From: UBA1738 sp045655325
GTDB lineage: Bacteria; Bacillota; Clostridia; UBA1381
Length of the DNA: 55,890 nucleotides
NCBI GenBank assembly: GCA_045655325.1
Contig: JAZOOY010000058.1
Span: 1 to 55,890, forward strand
Reading direction: 5' to 3'
In this document: piece after piece, positions 23,553 to 32,845 of the stretch
Numbering within the stretch: the stretch's first letter is position 1
Layout of the letters: every line of letters starts with the position of its first letter
Position numbers and translations under genes: made by a program
The notes under the pieces: model-generated
Told to the model about the DNA's origin: nothing
Databases searched by the model: none
The model's input: only the letters and a program-made list of their open reading frames with translations

Positions 23553-24875
23553 TTACTCATTTTCTAAGGCTGTCACCCTGTCAATTAAATCGTTGATGGT
23601 AATATCTAAATCTCTGATATAGACCACCTTAATATTGCCCCCACCATCATGTGATACATAATTCTGCCCCAACAGTGTAAGAACCTGTGTCGGGGTCAAA
23701 GTGAATGTCTGAGGCGTGGCGAGTGCATAAACTATCTGAAGCCCTGCATATTCCGTTTTGAACTCTTCCAACGTTGTGAATGTTCCGTATACTCTTGTTG
23801 GGAATCCGCTTACTCCAATAGAAAAACATGGTGTACTAGAACCCCATCCGCTATCTGCGTTCTTCAATTCGAGCATATTTGATATACCTTGTCCGTTGGC
23901 TATTGCTAGCGGGTATGTCGTTGGAACGTTTGCGTAATACAATCCTCTTGCATTTGTTCCCGATGGTGCTTGAAAATCATTTTCCGTTACTATTCCATGT
24001 GTCACCGTCAACTCACCCGTAGTCACATCAATCGTACCACCATACACCGTCCTACCGAGGCTTACCGTAGTATCCTCACCACTTCCACCACTCGTTGAAG
24101 CTACCGTAACCGTTACGTCCGTGTGACCGCTTATTGGGCATATGTTGGAATATGGCTCGTATGAATCTGTTTGACTTGATATTCTTATCATTGGGATTAT
24201 TTCAAGATTATCAAGTGTTGTGCCTGAATAAACTACAAATCTACATCTATAATCTTGCGAATTATCTACTGTTAATATTGAACTATCACCATTAGTACAA
24301 GTTACTAAAGGGTTGTTTGAAGTGGTTACATCTAACTTATAGGTTGTTGCTCCTCCTCCCGTTAATCCATTAAGAATATATTGGTCTGTTGTATTTAACC
24401 ACTTGCCGTAATTATTAATATAAAATACAGTAGTATTATTGAATGTACCGTCTGCTTTTATTCCAATAAAGTTACCATCCGAATCCGTTAATATGCTTAT
24501 ATGTCCGTTATTTATATCATATACATTACCCGACCATGTGCCTGTTGTATTAGCTGTTTTAATATCTGTTATAACTGTTGGACACTTATTCTTTCCACTA
24601 CCACCTGCCCACGGCTTACTGTATCCGTGGAGGTCTTGACTTGGAACTAGGGTAACTTCGCACTCTTCCATAGGTATACCGTCAGCACCATCGCTAAATG
24701 ATACCGAAGCATCTTCAACTGTTCCTGTTACATTTCCACCGAGAACCCTCTTGAGGTTCGCCATGGTGATTTTCTTTGATGCTGTTGAACCATCAACTAT
24801 GTACATAGCATCATCATCTGTAGGGTTTTCTAATTCGGGTAATTCTGTTAGGAATTTTCCTACTTGTTCTGCCAT
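23553..24875 (-). CDS. Tail fibre / surface-binding protein
   Basis: 440 residues. The N-terminus VGKFLTELPELENPTDDDAMYIVDGSTASKKITMANLKRVLG is a common virion-attachment module of phage fibre proteins. SQDLHGYSKPWAGGSGKNKC is a motif I know from Firmicutes phage structural proteins. The C-terminus (DLDITINDLIDRVTALENE) is a trimerising coiled coil. Between them lie beta-rich repeats. Probably displayed on the tail tip. Confidence 0.8.
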   Translation of the reverse strand: MAEQVGKFLTELPELENPTDDDAMYIVDGSTASKKITMANLKRVLGGNVTGTVEDASVSFSDGADGIPMEECEVTLVPSQDLHGYSKPWAGGSGKNKCPTVITDIKTANTTGTWSGNVYDINNGHISILTDSDGNFIGIKADGTFNNTTVFYINNYGKWLNTTDQYILNGLTGGGATTYKLDVTTSNNPLVTCTNGDSSILTVDNSQDYRCRFVVYSGTTLDNLEIIPMIRISSQTDSYEPYSNICPISGHTDVTVTVASTSGGSGEDTTVSLGRTVYGGTIDVTTGELTVTHGIVTENDFQAPSGTNARGLYYANVPTTYPLAIANGQGISNMLELKNADSGWGSSTPCFSIGVSGFPTRVYGTFTTLEEFKTEYAGLQIVYALATPQTFTLTPTQVLTLLGQNYVSHDGGGNIKVVYIRDLDITINDLIDRVTALENE

Positions 24876-24890
24876 TCTTTTTACCCTCCT

Positions 24891-25286
24891 TTAATACTCT
24901 ATAAACGCAAACCTTGACGGTGCGTATATCTGCTTGTTATACATCTGATATTCCATCGTTCCAGGCATATAGAAATGACCTGTCTTGTAGCTGTCTGTTT
25001 CTTCATCGTAATAGGTCAAGTTGCAATCCCTAGCTAGATTACTGAGGAAGTTGCTCCTAATGCCCTGAAGCAAAGCCTGAAAGTCACGCATATACATATA
25101 CGGAGTTTCAAACTCTATCTTCGTTGCTGTGTGTGGTAACACGTTTCGATGCAAATATCCGTCTGCATCTCGGTAACTATCCAAGTCCTGCCTCTGGTCT
25201 GGGGCTGACTTGTAACTCTCCAATTTTATAAATTGAAGAGGGATAGTATAGTTTCCAACTTTGATTAAATATCCTTGAAAAGCCAT
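24891..25286 (-). CDS. Small distal-tail protein
   Basis: 131 residues, IKVGNYTIPLQFIKLESYKSAPDQRQDLDSYRDADGYLHRNVLPHTATKIEFETPYMYMRDF. The order strand, RDADGxLHRN, strand matches the DUF6711-like distal-tail proteins found between the tape measure and tip proteins. Position directly after the tape measure supports this. Confidence 0.78.
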   Translation of the reverse strand: MAFQGYLIKVGNYTIPLQFIKLESYKSAPDQRQDLDSYRDADGYLHRNVLPHTATKIEFETPYMYMRDFQALLQGIRSNFLSNLARDCNLTYYDEETDSYKTGHFYMPGTMEYQMYNKQIYAPSRFAFIEY

Positions 25287-25304
25287 CAGCTATCCCTCCT
25301 TTGG

Positions 25305-28300
25305 TTAAAATAAAAACGGGCTATTGCCCGTTCTGTTGTAATAGTTATTTGATTCAGCCTGTGTAGCCTTGAACACTTCGCTACTACTGATTGTTAATTC
25401 CTTGCCTGCTATCTGTCTAAGCAATGCTACTTCCTCTCGGAGCAATGCGTTCTGCTCAGATACAGATGAATCGCCACTTCCCCATGCACTATAAGTTGGG
25501 GATGAAATCTGAGCCACTTGAGGCTTAACCATTTCACCGACTATCAGCTTTGAAAGTGATCCTAATGTTCCATCTGTAAGTGGTATGATTGCTTCAGGTC
25601 CGGCTTCACCAACGATTGCCCTTGTTGCTCCGCTGACAATACCACCTGTTGCAAACTTTCTTACTCCGTAATTGGTTGTTCCAAGATTCTGATAGGTTGA
25701 AGCGTACTTCAAACTACTAAGCTGATTAGATAAGCTCTGAATCTGACTACCTATTGCACTAAAGCCGTTTGCTTGTACATTAATGGTTACTGTCTTATTC
25801 TGTAACTTATTAACAAGATCATTGTAATTCTTCTTAACATTAGAGAATGATGTTTCATCTGCTTTTACAGATGCTTTCTTGTCAAGATTTACTCTCTGTA
25901 ACCAACTCTGGAACTGACTAATAGGTGTCTTGCCCTGATTAGTAGCCGATGTAAAACTTTGGCTCCAAAGTGATGGAACTTGATTCAACTTTGCTCTGGT
26001 TTCAGATGGCACTTTATTTAATGTGCTACTTGCCCATGCTCCTAATCCACTCCATTTAGATGTACTCTGAGAGTAAGCGTTGCTAAATGTGTTAGACATA
26101 TTTGATGGTAAATTGCTTACGCCATTCTTAACTTCATTTGATTTCTGAGAAGCCCAACTGCCAATTCCACTCCATTTCTGTGTTCCTTTGGTATATGCTT
26201 CGCCAAAAACGTTCTGAGCCATTGCAGAAAGCCCACTGATGCCCTGTTTGAATTTGTTTGAACTATTCTTTGTTTCATCACCAAAAGCCTTTGTGCGGCT
26301 TGTCAGCGTTTTTGTAGTATTAGACAATCCAACAGCTTCAGTGTTAAGACCTCTATAGGAATTTGTAGTTTGGAAAAGTCTCTGTGATGCACTATCCCAA
26401 GCATCTTTCATGGATGTTTCTGAACCTTCAACTCCGTCACTAAATCCAAGCCATTCTTTTAATGCCTGTCTATTTTCCTGATGGAAGTCATAGAAGAACT
26501 CTCCTACATCACCCCATAACTCATTCCATGCCTTGCCGAGAGTACCATCTTTAACTGCTCCAAAGATTTCTCCGAGTCCCCTATAAGTATCAATATCAAA
26601 GATATTTCCAAAGCCTTTGTAGTCATCATAATATGATGCCACTTCCTTATCGTTTAATACCGTACTAAAGAAGTCTTTACCAATCTGATTTCCTAATTCT
26701 GCTCCAACTACATCTGCTAATAATGGAAGTGCAGCAGATTTTCCAAATCCTAATGCCGATGGCAAGATTTTTGAAGCACCACCACTAAATATATACTTTA
26801 ATGCTCCGGCTCCTAATGCTAATGAACTTAATCCTAGTCCATACTGTGTGCCTCTTACTGCAATGTCATGTCCTCTAGTTGTAGAATTAGGATCAAAAAT
26901 ATTATTTTTTTCAAGTTCGCCAACAGCCATAGCACCAATCGCCATAGCACCTGACATTATCAAAGAAACGCCTGCTAGTTTAATAGAGAATCCTGATGCA
27001 GTTGCCGTAACAGTTTGGCCTGCAAGTGAACTACCAACCATTGATCCAAAAGCTCCGGCAATACCTTGAGTTCCAAATCCCGATGCCAAACCTGCTAGTA
27101 TTAGTGAAGCTAAACCACCTAATCTTCCAACAAAATTAAGCGCTAAAAGGATACCAACTATTGCCAAAACAAGTTTTTCTTTAGTGTCAGAATTGTTCCA
27201 AAGGCCCTTTATGGCTTCGCCAAGTGCTTCAAGAATCTTAACTGCTAGTTTAGCGAGTTTTGCAACAAGATCAGGTATATCCAGATTGGCGATAAACTCC
27301 GCAAGCTGTTTTCCGAGTTCTTCAAAATCTGCCTCGTCTAAGAATGTGATTAATGCATCTAATCCTCCGGCAATCCATGTATGTAAGGTTTCACCGAGTA
27401 AAGGAAGATTGCCTGCCTTAAGCCATTCATTAAATCCTGAAGCTAAGGATTTTCCTAGATTCTCCCAATCCATACCCTTGCCCCATTCATTAAAGAATGT
27501 AAGCCCTGTATTAATTGCTTCACCTATAGTCTTGCCTATATCACCAAATAATCTTGGATCAATTAAACCATTAAGAAAGTCAGCAAGATTTTTTCCGAAA
27601 TTGCCTGCTTTTCTCTTTATGTCATCCCACTTGATGCTTTCAAGGGATTCAGCAAGTTTTGTTGAAATAGTTTTGCCAACTGCTTTCCAATCACCTGATT
27701 TTATTAAATCAGCAAGATGCTTGCCCCAGTCACCCAAGGCATTATCTACGCTTTCTTCTATATAGTATGCGTCAGACTGATCTGCTACAGAGCCACTACC
27801 ACTTCCGCCTTTATTATGATCGTTTGTAGTAAGGTTATTAAGTTCATCAAATCCTTGCAATTGTTTATTAAGTTCTTTTTGTGCCTTAGCTGCTTTTCCA
27901 GTATTATCTGCATATTTAGCTGCATTATAAACAGCCTTTGAATAAGTCGATTTACCCATTAACCTAGCCATAAATGCTGATATTGCGTTCATAGCTTCAA
28001 TTAATTTTTGTATAAACAACTCAAGCGCTGGCGCTATTGCATTAAAAATTGGTTCAAAGGCTGCGCCAAATTGATATTTAAGTGTTGTAAGGGCAGCCCT
28101 AAGAGATTCAATGTTTGCTCTTGTAGTTTCATAAAAAGCACCGCTGTTTTGTAACTCTTGGAAGGACTCTACAACGGCCTTTCTAAGCCTTCTAAAAAGC
28201 ACATAAATTGATCTAATACCAAATCCATATTTAAGGATTTTCATAAATCCATTTTTCACAGCTTTTTTTGCAGCATCGGCTACATTATGAAGTTCTTTAC

Positions 28301-29123
28301 CTATTTTTTTTATGGAACTTCCTAAAGAATAAGAGTTTTTATGGCTTTTAAAAAACTCATTTAATGCTTTCGCAGCGTCCTTAGCATCATTTTTGGTCTC
28401 TTTAAGACCTGGTGGTTTTATATTTTGCTGAGCCGCAGCATCAACTTTTGTTTTCATATCTGACAAAGAAGCGCTTGCTTTATCAACTGCTTCTCTGTAT
28501 TGGTCCATAGGATAAATCCATGCCTTGCCAGAGTTAACAAGCTCGTCTTGTTTTGCTTTAAGCTCGTCAAATCTAAAAGACATTTCCCTTATGCTGTGTA
28601 AAACCTCCGCATAGGTTTCTTTTTCTGTAAGATTAGTGCCTGAGTCGCGCATTTCTTGAGCTTTTCTTTCAAAAGCATCAAGAGCTGACTTAGTATCTTC
28701 AATTTTCTTCTGAATTGAGTCCATTTCAGGTGTTGGTACTTTAACATTACCCAACTGGCCCATTTTCTCTTTGAGCACATCTATCGCACTTTGTATGCTT
28801 ATTACACGGCGTTCAAATGATGTTTGTGAGGACTTATCACCATTCATGGCAGCGTTAGCATAGGCTCCAAGGCCTGCTAAAGATGCTTTGATAGAATTGA
28901 CACTGTTCTTTATATTTTGTTCAGCCTTAGACATTCCAAGGGCATCAGAATTGATGTTTGCATTGTTAATAGCCTTCTGCGCCTGGACCAGTTTAGATAC
29001 ATTGATTGTATCCAGGGCCTTCTTAACAATATTGATATGTTCTTCAAGTTGTTTAAATACCCTAGTGGTGCCTATAGCGTTCGCTTCAATGTCTATCTGG
29101 ACTCTATCAATAGATTCAGCCAT
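25305..29123 (-). CDS. Tape measure protein
   Basis: About 1272 residues from MAESIDRVQIDIEANA; AAGGAG precedes this ATG and it overlaps the stop of the chaperone gene, so it is preferred to the open frame starting at 29198. N-terminal and C-terminal helical regions, a hydrophobic glycine/alanine-rich membrane-active centre (about 680-830), repeated TKWSGLGAWASS-like units (about 1020-1080), and the typical FATGGIVSGATRAIVGEAGPEAIIPL motif near the C-terminus. It sets tail length and probably forms the DNA channel in the host membrane. Confidence 0.93.
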   Translation of the reverse strand: MAESIDRVQIDIEANAIGTTRVFKQLEEHINIVKKALDTINVSKLVQAQKAINNANINSDALGMSKAEQNIKNSVNSIKASLAGLGAYANAAMNGDKSSQTSFERRVISIQSAIDVLKEKMGQLGNVKVPTPEMDSIQKKIEDTKSALDAFERKAQEMRDSGTNLTEKETYAEVLHSIREMSFRFDELKAKQDELVNSGKAWIYPMDQYREAVDKASASLSDMKTKVDAAAQQNIKPPGLKETKNDAKDAAKALNEFFKSHKNSYSLGSSIKKIGKELHNVADAAKKAVKNGFMKILKYGFGIRSIYVLFRRLRKAVVESFQELQNSGAFYETTRANIESLRAALTTLKYQFGAAFEPIFNAIAPALELFIQKLIEAMNAISAFMARLMGKSTYSKAVYNAAKYADNTGKAAKAQKELNKQLQGFDELNNLTTNDHNKGGSGSGSVADQSDAYYIEESVDNALGDWGKHLADLIKSGDWKAVGKTISTKLAESLESIKWDDIKRKAGNFGKNLADFLNGLIDPRLFGDIGKTIGEAINTGLTFFNEWGKGMDWENLGKSLASGFNEWLKAGNLPLLGETLHTWIAGGLDALITFLDEADFEELGKQLAEFIANLDIPDLVAKLAKLAVKILEALGEAIKGLWNNSDTKEKLVLAIVGILLALNFVGRLGGLASLILAGLASGFGTQGIAGAFGSMVGSSLAGQTVTATASGFSIKLAGVSLIMSGAMAIGAMAVGELEKNNIFDPNSTTRGHDIAVRGTQYGLGLSSLALGAGALKYIFSGGASKILPSALGFGKSAALPLLADVVGAELGNQIGKDFFSTVLNDKEVASYYDDYKGFGNIFDIDTYRGLGEIFGAVKDGTLGKAWNELWGDVGEFFYDFHQENRQALKEWLGFSDGVEGSETSMKDAWDSASQRLFQTTNSYRGLNTEAVGLSNTTKTLTSRTKAFGDETKNSSNKFKQGISGLSAMAQNVFGEAYTKGTQKWSGIGSWASQKSNEVKNGVSNLPSNMSNTFSNAYSQSTSKWSGLGAWASSTLNKVPSETRAKLNQVPSLWSQSFTSATNQGKTPISQFQSWLQRVNLDKKASVKADETSFSNVKKNYNDLVNKLQNKTVTINVQANGFSAIGSQIQSLSNQLSSLKYASTYQNLGTTNYGVRKFATGGIVSGATRAIVGEAGPEAIIPLTDGTLGSLSKLIVGEMVKPQVAQISSPTYSAWGSGDSSVSEQNALLREEVALLRQIAGKELTISSSEVFKATQAESNNYYNRTGNSPFLF

Positions 29124-29577
29124 CCTTTTCTCCTTCCTTCTTATATTTCCTCTCAGTTGCGCCAGCCCATAACATAAACTTTTGAAGTTCTTTTTCACGG
29201 GCTGCTTCTTGTTCTTCCGGTGTCAGTTCAAATATCTGCATCGGCTTTTCTACATATTTCGACTTTGCAGTTTTGTTAAAACAATGGTCTATGGTATATG
29301 CTAAAGCGCTAATACCGTAATTCCCAACCCAGGCATGTATCAGGTTATTCATAGTTTTGGTCTTGAGCTTATACGCCTCTTCCCAAACAGCGATAATCTT
29401 AGGATTGCTTGCCCAGAATTGTGCCTCTGTCATTCCGTACAAATGGCAGGACGGAAACCATTGTTTAAATAGTCTTATTCGGAAACTGTCTCTTTCTTCC
29501 TTGACTTCTTCGTGCTTTCTGCTGCTGTCTCTTCCATTTCCTTCTGTCCCTTCGTTGCCTGCTCCATAAGGGCGCGA
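29116..29577 (-). CDS. Tail assembly chaperone, frameshifted C-terminal part (gpT-like)
   Basis: 153 codons in the -1 frame relative to the gpG-like gene. The frame is open from the slippery T7 run and contains RDSFRIRLFKQWFPSCHLYGMTEAQFWASNPKIIAVWEEAYKLK, the type of sequence seen in gpT parts of Firmicutes phages. Only a TTG at 29442 lies in frame as a start and it lacks a binding site, so production by frameshifting is likely, giving a gpGT fusion of about 240 residues that loads the tape measure protein. Confidence 0.75.
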   Translation of the reverse strand, partial: SRPYGAGNEGTEGNGRDSSRKHEEVKEERDSFRIRLFKQWFPSCHLYGMTEAQFWASNPKIIAVWEEAYKLKTKTMNNLIHAWVGNYGISALAYTIDHCFNKTAKSKYVEKPMQIFELTPEEQEAAREKELQKFMLWAGATERKYKKEGEKDG

Positions 29578-29837
29578 AAAAAACCCGACTCTTCAATACA
29601 ATCCTTGTAAGCATTAAATACATCTTCGATAGAACCGCCGTTCTTAACGTGCTCTGAGATTTCCCTGTTTGCTTCTTCCTCAGTCATGTTTCCACAATAT
29701 GCAAGGAAACAACCTACAGCAGCCATTCCTGCCATGTGATTTACGTCAATGTCATGCTTATCAAGTACGCAAAGAAAATTGAAATCCAGGTCCTTTGGGA
29801 AATATACCTTGTTATTAATAGTGAATTTGTTTGCCAT
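29475..29837 (-). CDS. Tail assembly chaperone (gpG-like)
   Basis: 120 residues between the tail tube and the tape measure. KFTINNKVYFPKDLDFNFLCVLDKHDIDV is the standard opening; EEESGFFRAL-like helix and a basic/acidic tail (STKKSRKKETVSE) complete it. At Phe86-Phe87 the codons are TTT TTT preceded by T, the slippery site for the longer gpGT form. Confidence 0.85.
   Translation of the reverse strand: MANKFTINNKVYFPKDLDFNFLCVLDKHDIDVNHMAGMAAVGCFLAYCGNMTEEEANREISEHVKNGGSIEDVFNAYKDCIEESGFFRALMEQATKGQKEMEETAAESTKKSRKKETVSE
29577..29583 (-). promoter_or_regulatory. Candidate -1 frameshift heptamer of the tail chaperones
   Basis: T TTT TTT in the zero frame. The -1 frame is open from here to 29116. 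Downstream CCCTT and AAGGG can pair across 15 bases, a modest stem. Phage tail chaperone genes usually carry such a signal. Confidence 0.65.
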
Positions 29838-29866
29838 TTTGTTATCCTCCGTTAAAAAAATCTAAA

Positions 29867-29908
29867 AAAATAAGGGCAGACAGCCCAATATATGTAAGCT
29901 ATCTGCCC
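29867..29908 (-). terminator. Attenuating terminator after the tail tube gene
   Basis: On the minus strand GGGCAGATAGC...GCTGTCTGCCC (29908-29898 with 29884-29874; one mismatch) is followed by TTATTTTTTT. It lies between the abundant tail tube gene and the chaperones, so it likely lowers downstream expression. Confidence 0.8.
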
Positions 29909-29955
29909 GTTTTGTAGTTTATCCGTACAATTATGTTATGACGATCTTCCGTCAT

Positions 29956-30447
29956 TTATGCTGATGCAGCATCAGTAGGATTGATGGCTGTTGCCCATCC
30001 AATCTCACCAGTTGGCATTACTCTAACTTCAACGTCGAGAACTGCGTCAACTTCTGCTGATGGCATACCAAACATTGATGGCTCTACAGTCATAAAGAAT
30101 GACTTTGAAAGTCCTGGTACATAAAATACCATCCATGCTCTCTTGCCTGATGCCTTGTTAGTATTTGCTGTGTCTACGAAAGTCTCCCATGTTGTGAAGA
30201 AGTCCTGAGACATACCAAATGTAATAGCAAGAGAACCGCCCATGTCCTTAAGACCTTCGATATAAGTCTTAAACTCGCCCTGCTCAAGATTCAGATGTGA
30301 AGTATCCAGAGCACTAGGATCAGGGTTCATATCCGGAATTGACTTCGGACGTGGAAGATTTACAAAAGAACTAGGCTTAGTTCCTGCGGTTGTCTCATGT
30401 GCAATTCCTACACGGATACCGCAAGTAGAAAGATCTATTGTTGCCAT
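29956..30447 (-). CDS. Major tail (tube) protein
   Basis: 163 residues. RVGIAHETTAGTKPSSFVNLPRPKSIPDMNPDPSALDTSHLNL is a typical opening of Firmicutes tail tube proteins; beta-rich throughout, ending MPTGEIGWATAINPTDAA. Position between tail-completion and chaperone genes, and flanking terminators at both ends, fit a highly expressed tube protein. Confidence 0.88.
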   Translation of the reverse strand: MATIDLSTCGIRVGIAHETTAGTKPSSFVNLPRPKSIPDMNPDPSALDTSHLNLEQGEFKTYIEGLKDMGGSLAITFGMSQDFFTTWETFVDTANTNKASGKRAWMVFYVPGLSKSFFMTVEPSMFGMPSAEVDAVLDVEVRVMPTGEIGWATAINPTDAASA

Positions 30448-30472
30448 AATTTATTGCCTCCTTTAAAGTATT

Positions 30473-30493
30473 AAAAAAGAGCCTTTCGGCTCT
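30473..30493 (-). terminator. GAAA-loop terminator
   Basis: On the minus strand AGAGCC-GAAA-GGCTCT (30493-30478) runs into a T-rich stretch. The stem begins at the stop of the preceding gene, so transcription from the head-tail genes is reduced before the tail tube gene. Confidence 0.82.
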
Positions 30494-30887
30494 AAAAAGT
30501 GTCTCCCGGGCAAAGTGTCCGTTTAAAGTGCATATTGAATATATGCAGATTATTACTTTTTACATAATCAGAACTACGCTCTGTATATCTCAGATATTTC
30601 ATTATGTCTAAGACACAACCTTTGATATACTTAACATCAGCCCTACTAGTATTTGTTGTAACAACAACATGAACATAGCTGTTAACCGCATTTACGGTCT
30701 GATTGTATATGTCATTGCCTGTTTCCTGAGAGTTTTCTTCGTATAAACATATATTAGGAAATGCAGCAGGCATATCGCTGATTTCCGATGTTACATTTAT
30801 ATTCGGATATTTACTCTGCAATAACTTTTTAATTCTGTAATCGACCTGTGTTACAACAAGCGACTCAACTGTTTTTAAATCAATCAT
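30492..30887 (-). CDS. Tail terminator / completion protein
   Basis: 131 residues. Mixed alpha/beta (YRIKKLLQSKYPNINVTSEISDMPAAFPNICLYEENS, then NSYVHVVVTTNTS and KGCVLDIMKYLRY), matching the size, order and pattern of gpU-type tail completion proteins just before the tail tube gene. Confidence 0.75.
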   Translation of the reverse strand: MIDLKTVESLVVTQVDYRIKKLLQSKYPNINVTSEISDMPAAFPNICLYEENSQETGNDIYNQTVNAVNSYVHVVVTTNTSRADVKYIKGCVLDIMKYLRYTERSSDYVKSNNLHIFNMHFKRTLCPGDTF

Positions 30888-30891
30888 AGTT

Positions 30892-31407
30892 TTAATCCCT
30901 AAATACGCTTATAGCTTTCATTATCGCTGTGTTACGAACATTTTGTGCGGCTTCATAAACTGGTCTGACACTCTTAGTTCCGAGTGATAGGCTTAAATGC
31001 CCATATTCATTTTTGTACCACCAATAACCAGGATTTATAGCTCTGTTGTATCCACTCTCCGAAGGATATGATCCTATGCTATATCCAAGCTCTGCGGCCA
31101 GTGGATGATTATTACCATTGTTATAGTAAATACCAGCACCAAACTCGATAAATATAGCATCGTGACCATGCAGATAAACATAAGCCTTAACAATATCACC
31201 GTTGGCATCAACTTCGGCTCCGAACCCATCATAGTTGCTGTCGCCTTCCATTTGTGCTAACTGCGCCCGAACCACTGAAACGCCATCATTTGCAAGAATC
31301 CTTACAAACTGTTCCAGTTTCTTGTTTATGCTCTCCTGGTACTCTTTAAGCTGTCTTTGTGCTTCCTCTAATGAAGCAAGGCTTAATTTCACTTTGATTT
31401 TCTTCAT
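30892..31407 (-). CDS. HK97 gp10-like head-tail joining protein
   Basis: 171 residues. N-terminal helix (LEEAQRQLKEYQESINKKLEQFVRILANDG), then AYVYLHGHDAIFIEFGAGIYYN, the recognisable IEFGAG motif of gp10-like neck proteins, and a C-terminal helix. Sits in the usual connector position. Confidence 0.82.
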   Translation of the reverse strand: MKKIKVKLSLASLEEAQRQLKEYQESINKKLEQFVRILANDGVSVVRAQLAQMEGDSNYDGFGAEVDANGDIVKAYVYLHGHDAIFIEFGAGIYYNNGNNHPLAAELGYSIGSYPSESGYNRAINPGYWWYKNEYGHLSLSLGTKSVRPVYEAAQNVRNTAIMKAISVFRD

Positions 31408-31416
31408 ACATTCACC

Positions 31417-31872
31417 TTAGACAGATGGCGGAGCAATCGCAGGTCCTTCATCTACCCTCTTCTTAAGAATGAATCGTTCCTCATTAAGTGATGTTTTGAT
31501 GGCTACAACCTTATAGTCTGCTGTTTCTGGTATAACTCTTTCGCTTGCATCATACGCTACTGTTGATTTATGCCATATAAGGGTTTGTTCCGTAAGTGGT
31601 AACTCTCCTTTGTTAGCAGATATAACAGCATCATAATCGCTTACATTAAGACCGTACTCAGCTTCTTTTGTTTCGCCGCTGTTTACACCGATGTTTGCTT
31701 TGAACTGTACAGCAGTTGAATAACCAGGCTTAACACCTGATTTAGCCGGTATCAGTTCTCCGTCAATTTCGGTATATATAATATTGCCGTTAGCGACCTT
31801 CTCATATTCAGTTAAGTTCTCGTCAAACATTGCATAATACATTGTCTGCTTATTCTTTCTTAACTGTCTCAT
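31417..31872 (-). CDS. Head closure / connector protein
   Basis: 151 residues, MRQLRKNKQTMYYAMFDE... with a beta-rich body (IIYTEIDGELIPAKSGVKPGYSTAVQFKANIG, TLIWHKSTV, YKVVAIKTSLNEERFILKKR). Size, place and the final beta hairpin fit a head-completion protein. The start overlaps the holin stop (TAATG). Confidence 0.72.
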   Translation of the reverse strand: MRQLRKNKQTMYYAMFDENLTEYEKVANGNIIYTEIDGELIPAKSGVKPGYSTAVQFKANIGVNSGETKEAEYGLNVSDYDAVISANKGELPLTEQTLIWHKSTVAYDASERVIPETADYKVVAIKTSLNEERFILKKRVDEGPAIAPPSV

Positions 31873-32090
31873 TAGTCAACCTCCGGCAGTCCTGTTACTA
31901 TTGATGTAAGAATAGAAAGAATACCAGCTAAAAGACTGGCACTGATAACCATAGGCCATTTGACCTCTTCGAGAAGGGTTGCTGTACCTATTGTGGCTAT
32001 TGCAGTCTGGCAAACCGTTTTTATACAACGCACCAAGGCCGAACGCCAGAAATCCTTATTCTTAACATCCTTCTTAATTCCGTCTAACAT
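31872..32090 (-). CDS. r1t-type holin
   Basis: 72 residues: KNKDFWRSALVRCIKTVCQTAIATIG, then LLEEVKWPMVISASLLAGILSILTSIVTGLPEVD. The W-RA(L)R-IKT-QTA and W-xxxxSxSLLAGILSILTSI pattern is that of the r1t holin family, with two membrane helices. It is embedded among head-tail connector genes, about 12 kb from the lysin. Confidence 0.85.
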   Translation of the reverse strand: MLDGIKKDVKNKDFWRSALVRCIKTVCQTAIATIGTATLLEEVKWPMVISASLLAGILSILTSIVTGLPEVD

Positions 32091-32386
32091 TATGGTTCCT
32101 CCTTTCCTTCTATTCGATCTAATCTGTGATGTGCAGACTTTGAAGATTGTTCCACGATTACCAAACGCCTATCCATTTCCTCAACCTTTTTCCGAGTCGT
32201 ACTTACGTCATCCTTAATGTCGATCACAGTCCCGGAAATAGTATCGAGTTTATAGATGATCTCAGCATTTTTCGCTGCTCTCTCTTCAATGGTCTTAACA
32301 TCTTCACGCCTGTTGCTTTTCAATCCAAAAAAGATTGCAAAAGCCGTAGCGATTGCTGAAATGAGTAACGTGATTTCTATTGACAT
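32090..32386 (-). CDS. Membrane-anchored coiled-coil protein, holin partner
   Basis: About 98 residues from MSIEITLLISAIATAFAIFFGL; GAGGTG precedes the ATG at 32386, preferred to a GTG at 32425. One N-terminal membrane helix, then a long coiled coil (IEERAAKNAEIIYKLDTISGTVIDIKDDVSTTRKKVEEMDRRL). Architecture resembles XhlA-type holin partners, and it is coupled to the holin gene. Lysis role inferred from context. Confidence 0.7.
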   Translation of the reverse strand: MSIEITLLISAIATAFAIFFGLKSNRREDVKTIEERAAKNAEIIYKLDTISGTVIDIKDDVSTTRKKVEEMDRRLVIVEQSSKSAHHRLDRIEGKEEP

Positions 32387-32492
32387 GCCTACACCTCGCT
32401 TATTTTTATGCTTGTTGCCCACCACCGATTAAACAAGCACCCTTGCAATCAGAGCATCACGAAGGCACAATGCCCTAACCGCGCACAACTAC

Positions 32493-32840
32493 TTACATTA
32501 CTCGCCTTGCAAAAGGGATAACCCCGACAAAACATTCGGTGCGACTTTTGTACGTTCTATTCGTACCGTTCTCATTGTGAGAAATTTCGCCTTCTGCTCC
32601 TGTCTGGTTATACTCATATATTGTAAGGTCAAATATGTTAGCGTAATAATTATCCAGATCATCAGCTATCTTCTTGTTGTTGTAGCTTGTTGGATAGTTT
32701 CTAGCGCTTTTGATTGCTCTTATTGCAGTATTAAGTTTGGCGATAAGCAACTTATAATCATCGGCCTCCGTCTGCTCGGCATTAATACCTAACACCGCAC
32801 ATAAATCCATAATGATTTCTGCTCTTGTATCGTCATTCAT
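32493..32840 (-). CDS. Head-tail connector (gp6-like)
   Basis: 115 residues, all helical, IIMDLCAVLGINAEQTEADDYKLLIAKLNTAIRAIKSARNYP..., ending with FVGVIPFARRV. This is the gp6/QLRG-like DNA-packaging adaptor pattern and it is in the standard slot after the capsid gene. Confidence 0.8.
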   Translation of the reverse strand: MNDDTRAEIIMDLCAVLGINAEQTEADDYKLLIAKLNTAIRAIKSARNYPTSYNNKKIADDLDNYYANIFDLTIYEYNQTGAEGEISHNENGTNRTYKSRTECFVGVIPFARRVM

Positions 32841-32845
32841 TAGTT

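Noticed and set aside
27184..27765. Plus-strand open frame of 193 codons
   Set aside because: It lies opposite the tape measure gene, has no binding site, and its sequence is the complement of a repetitive alanine/leucine-rich coding region.
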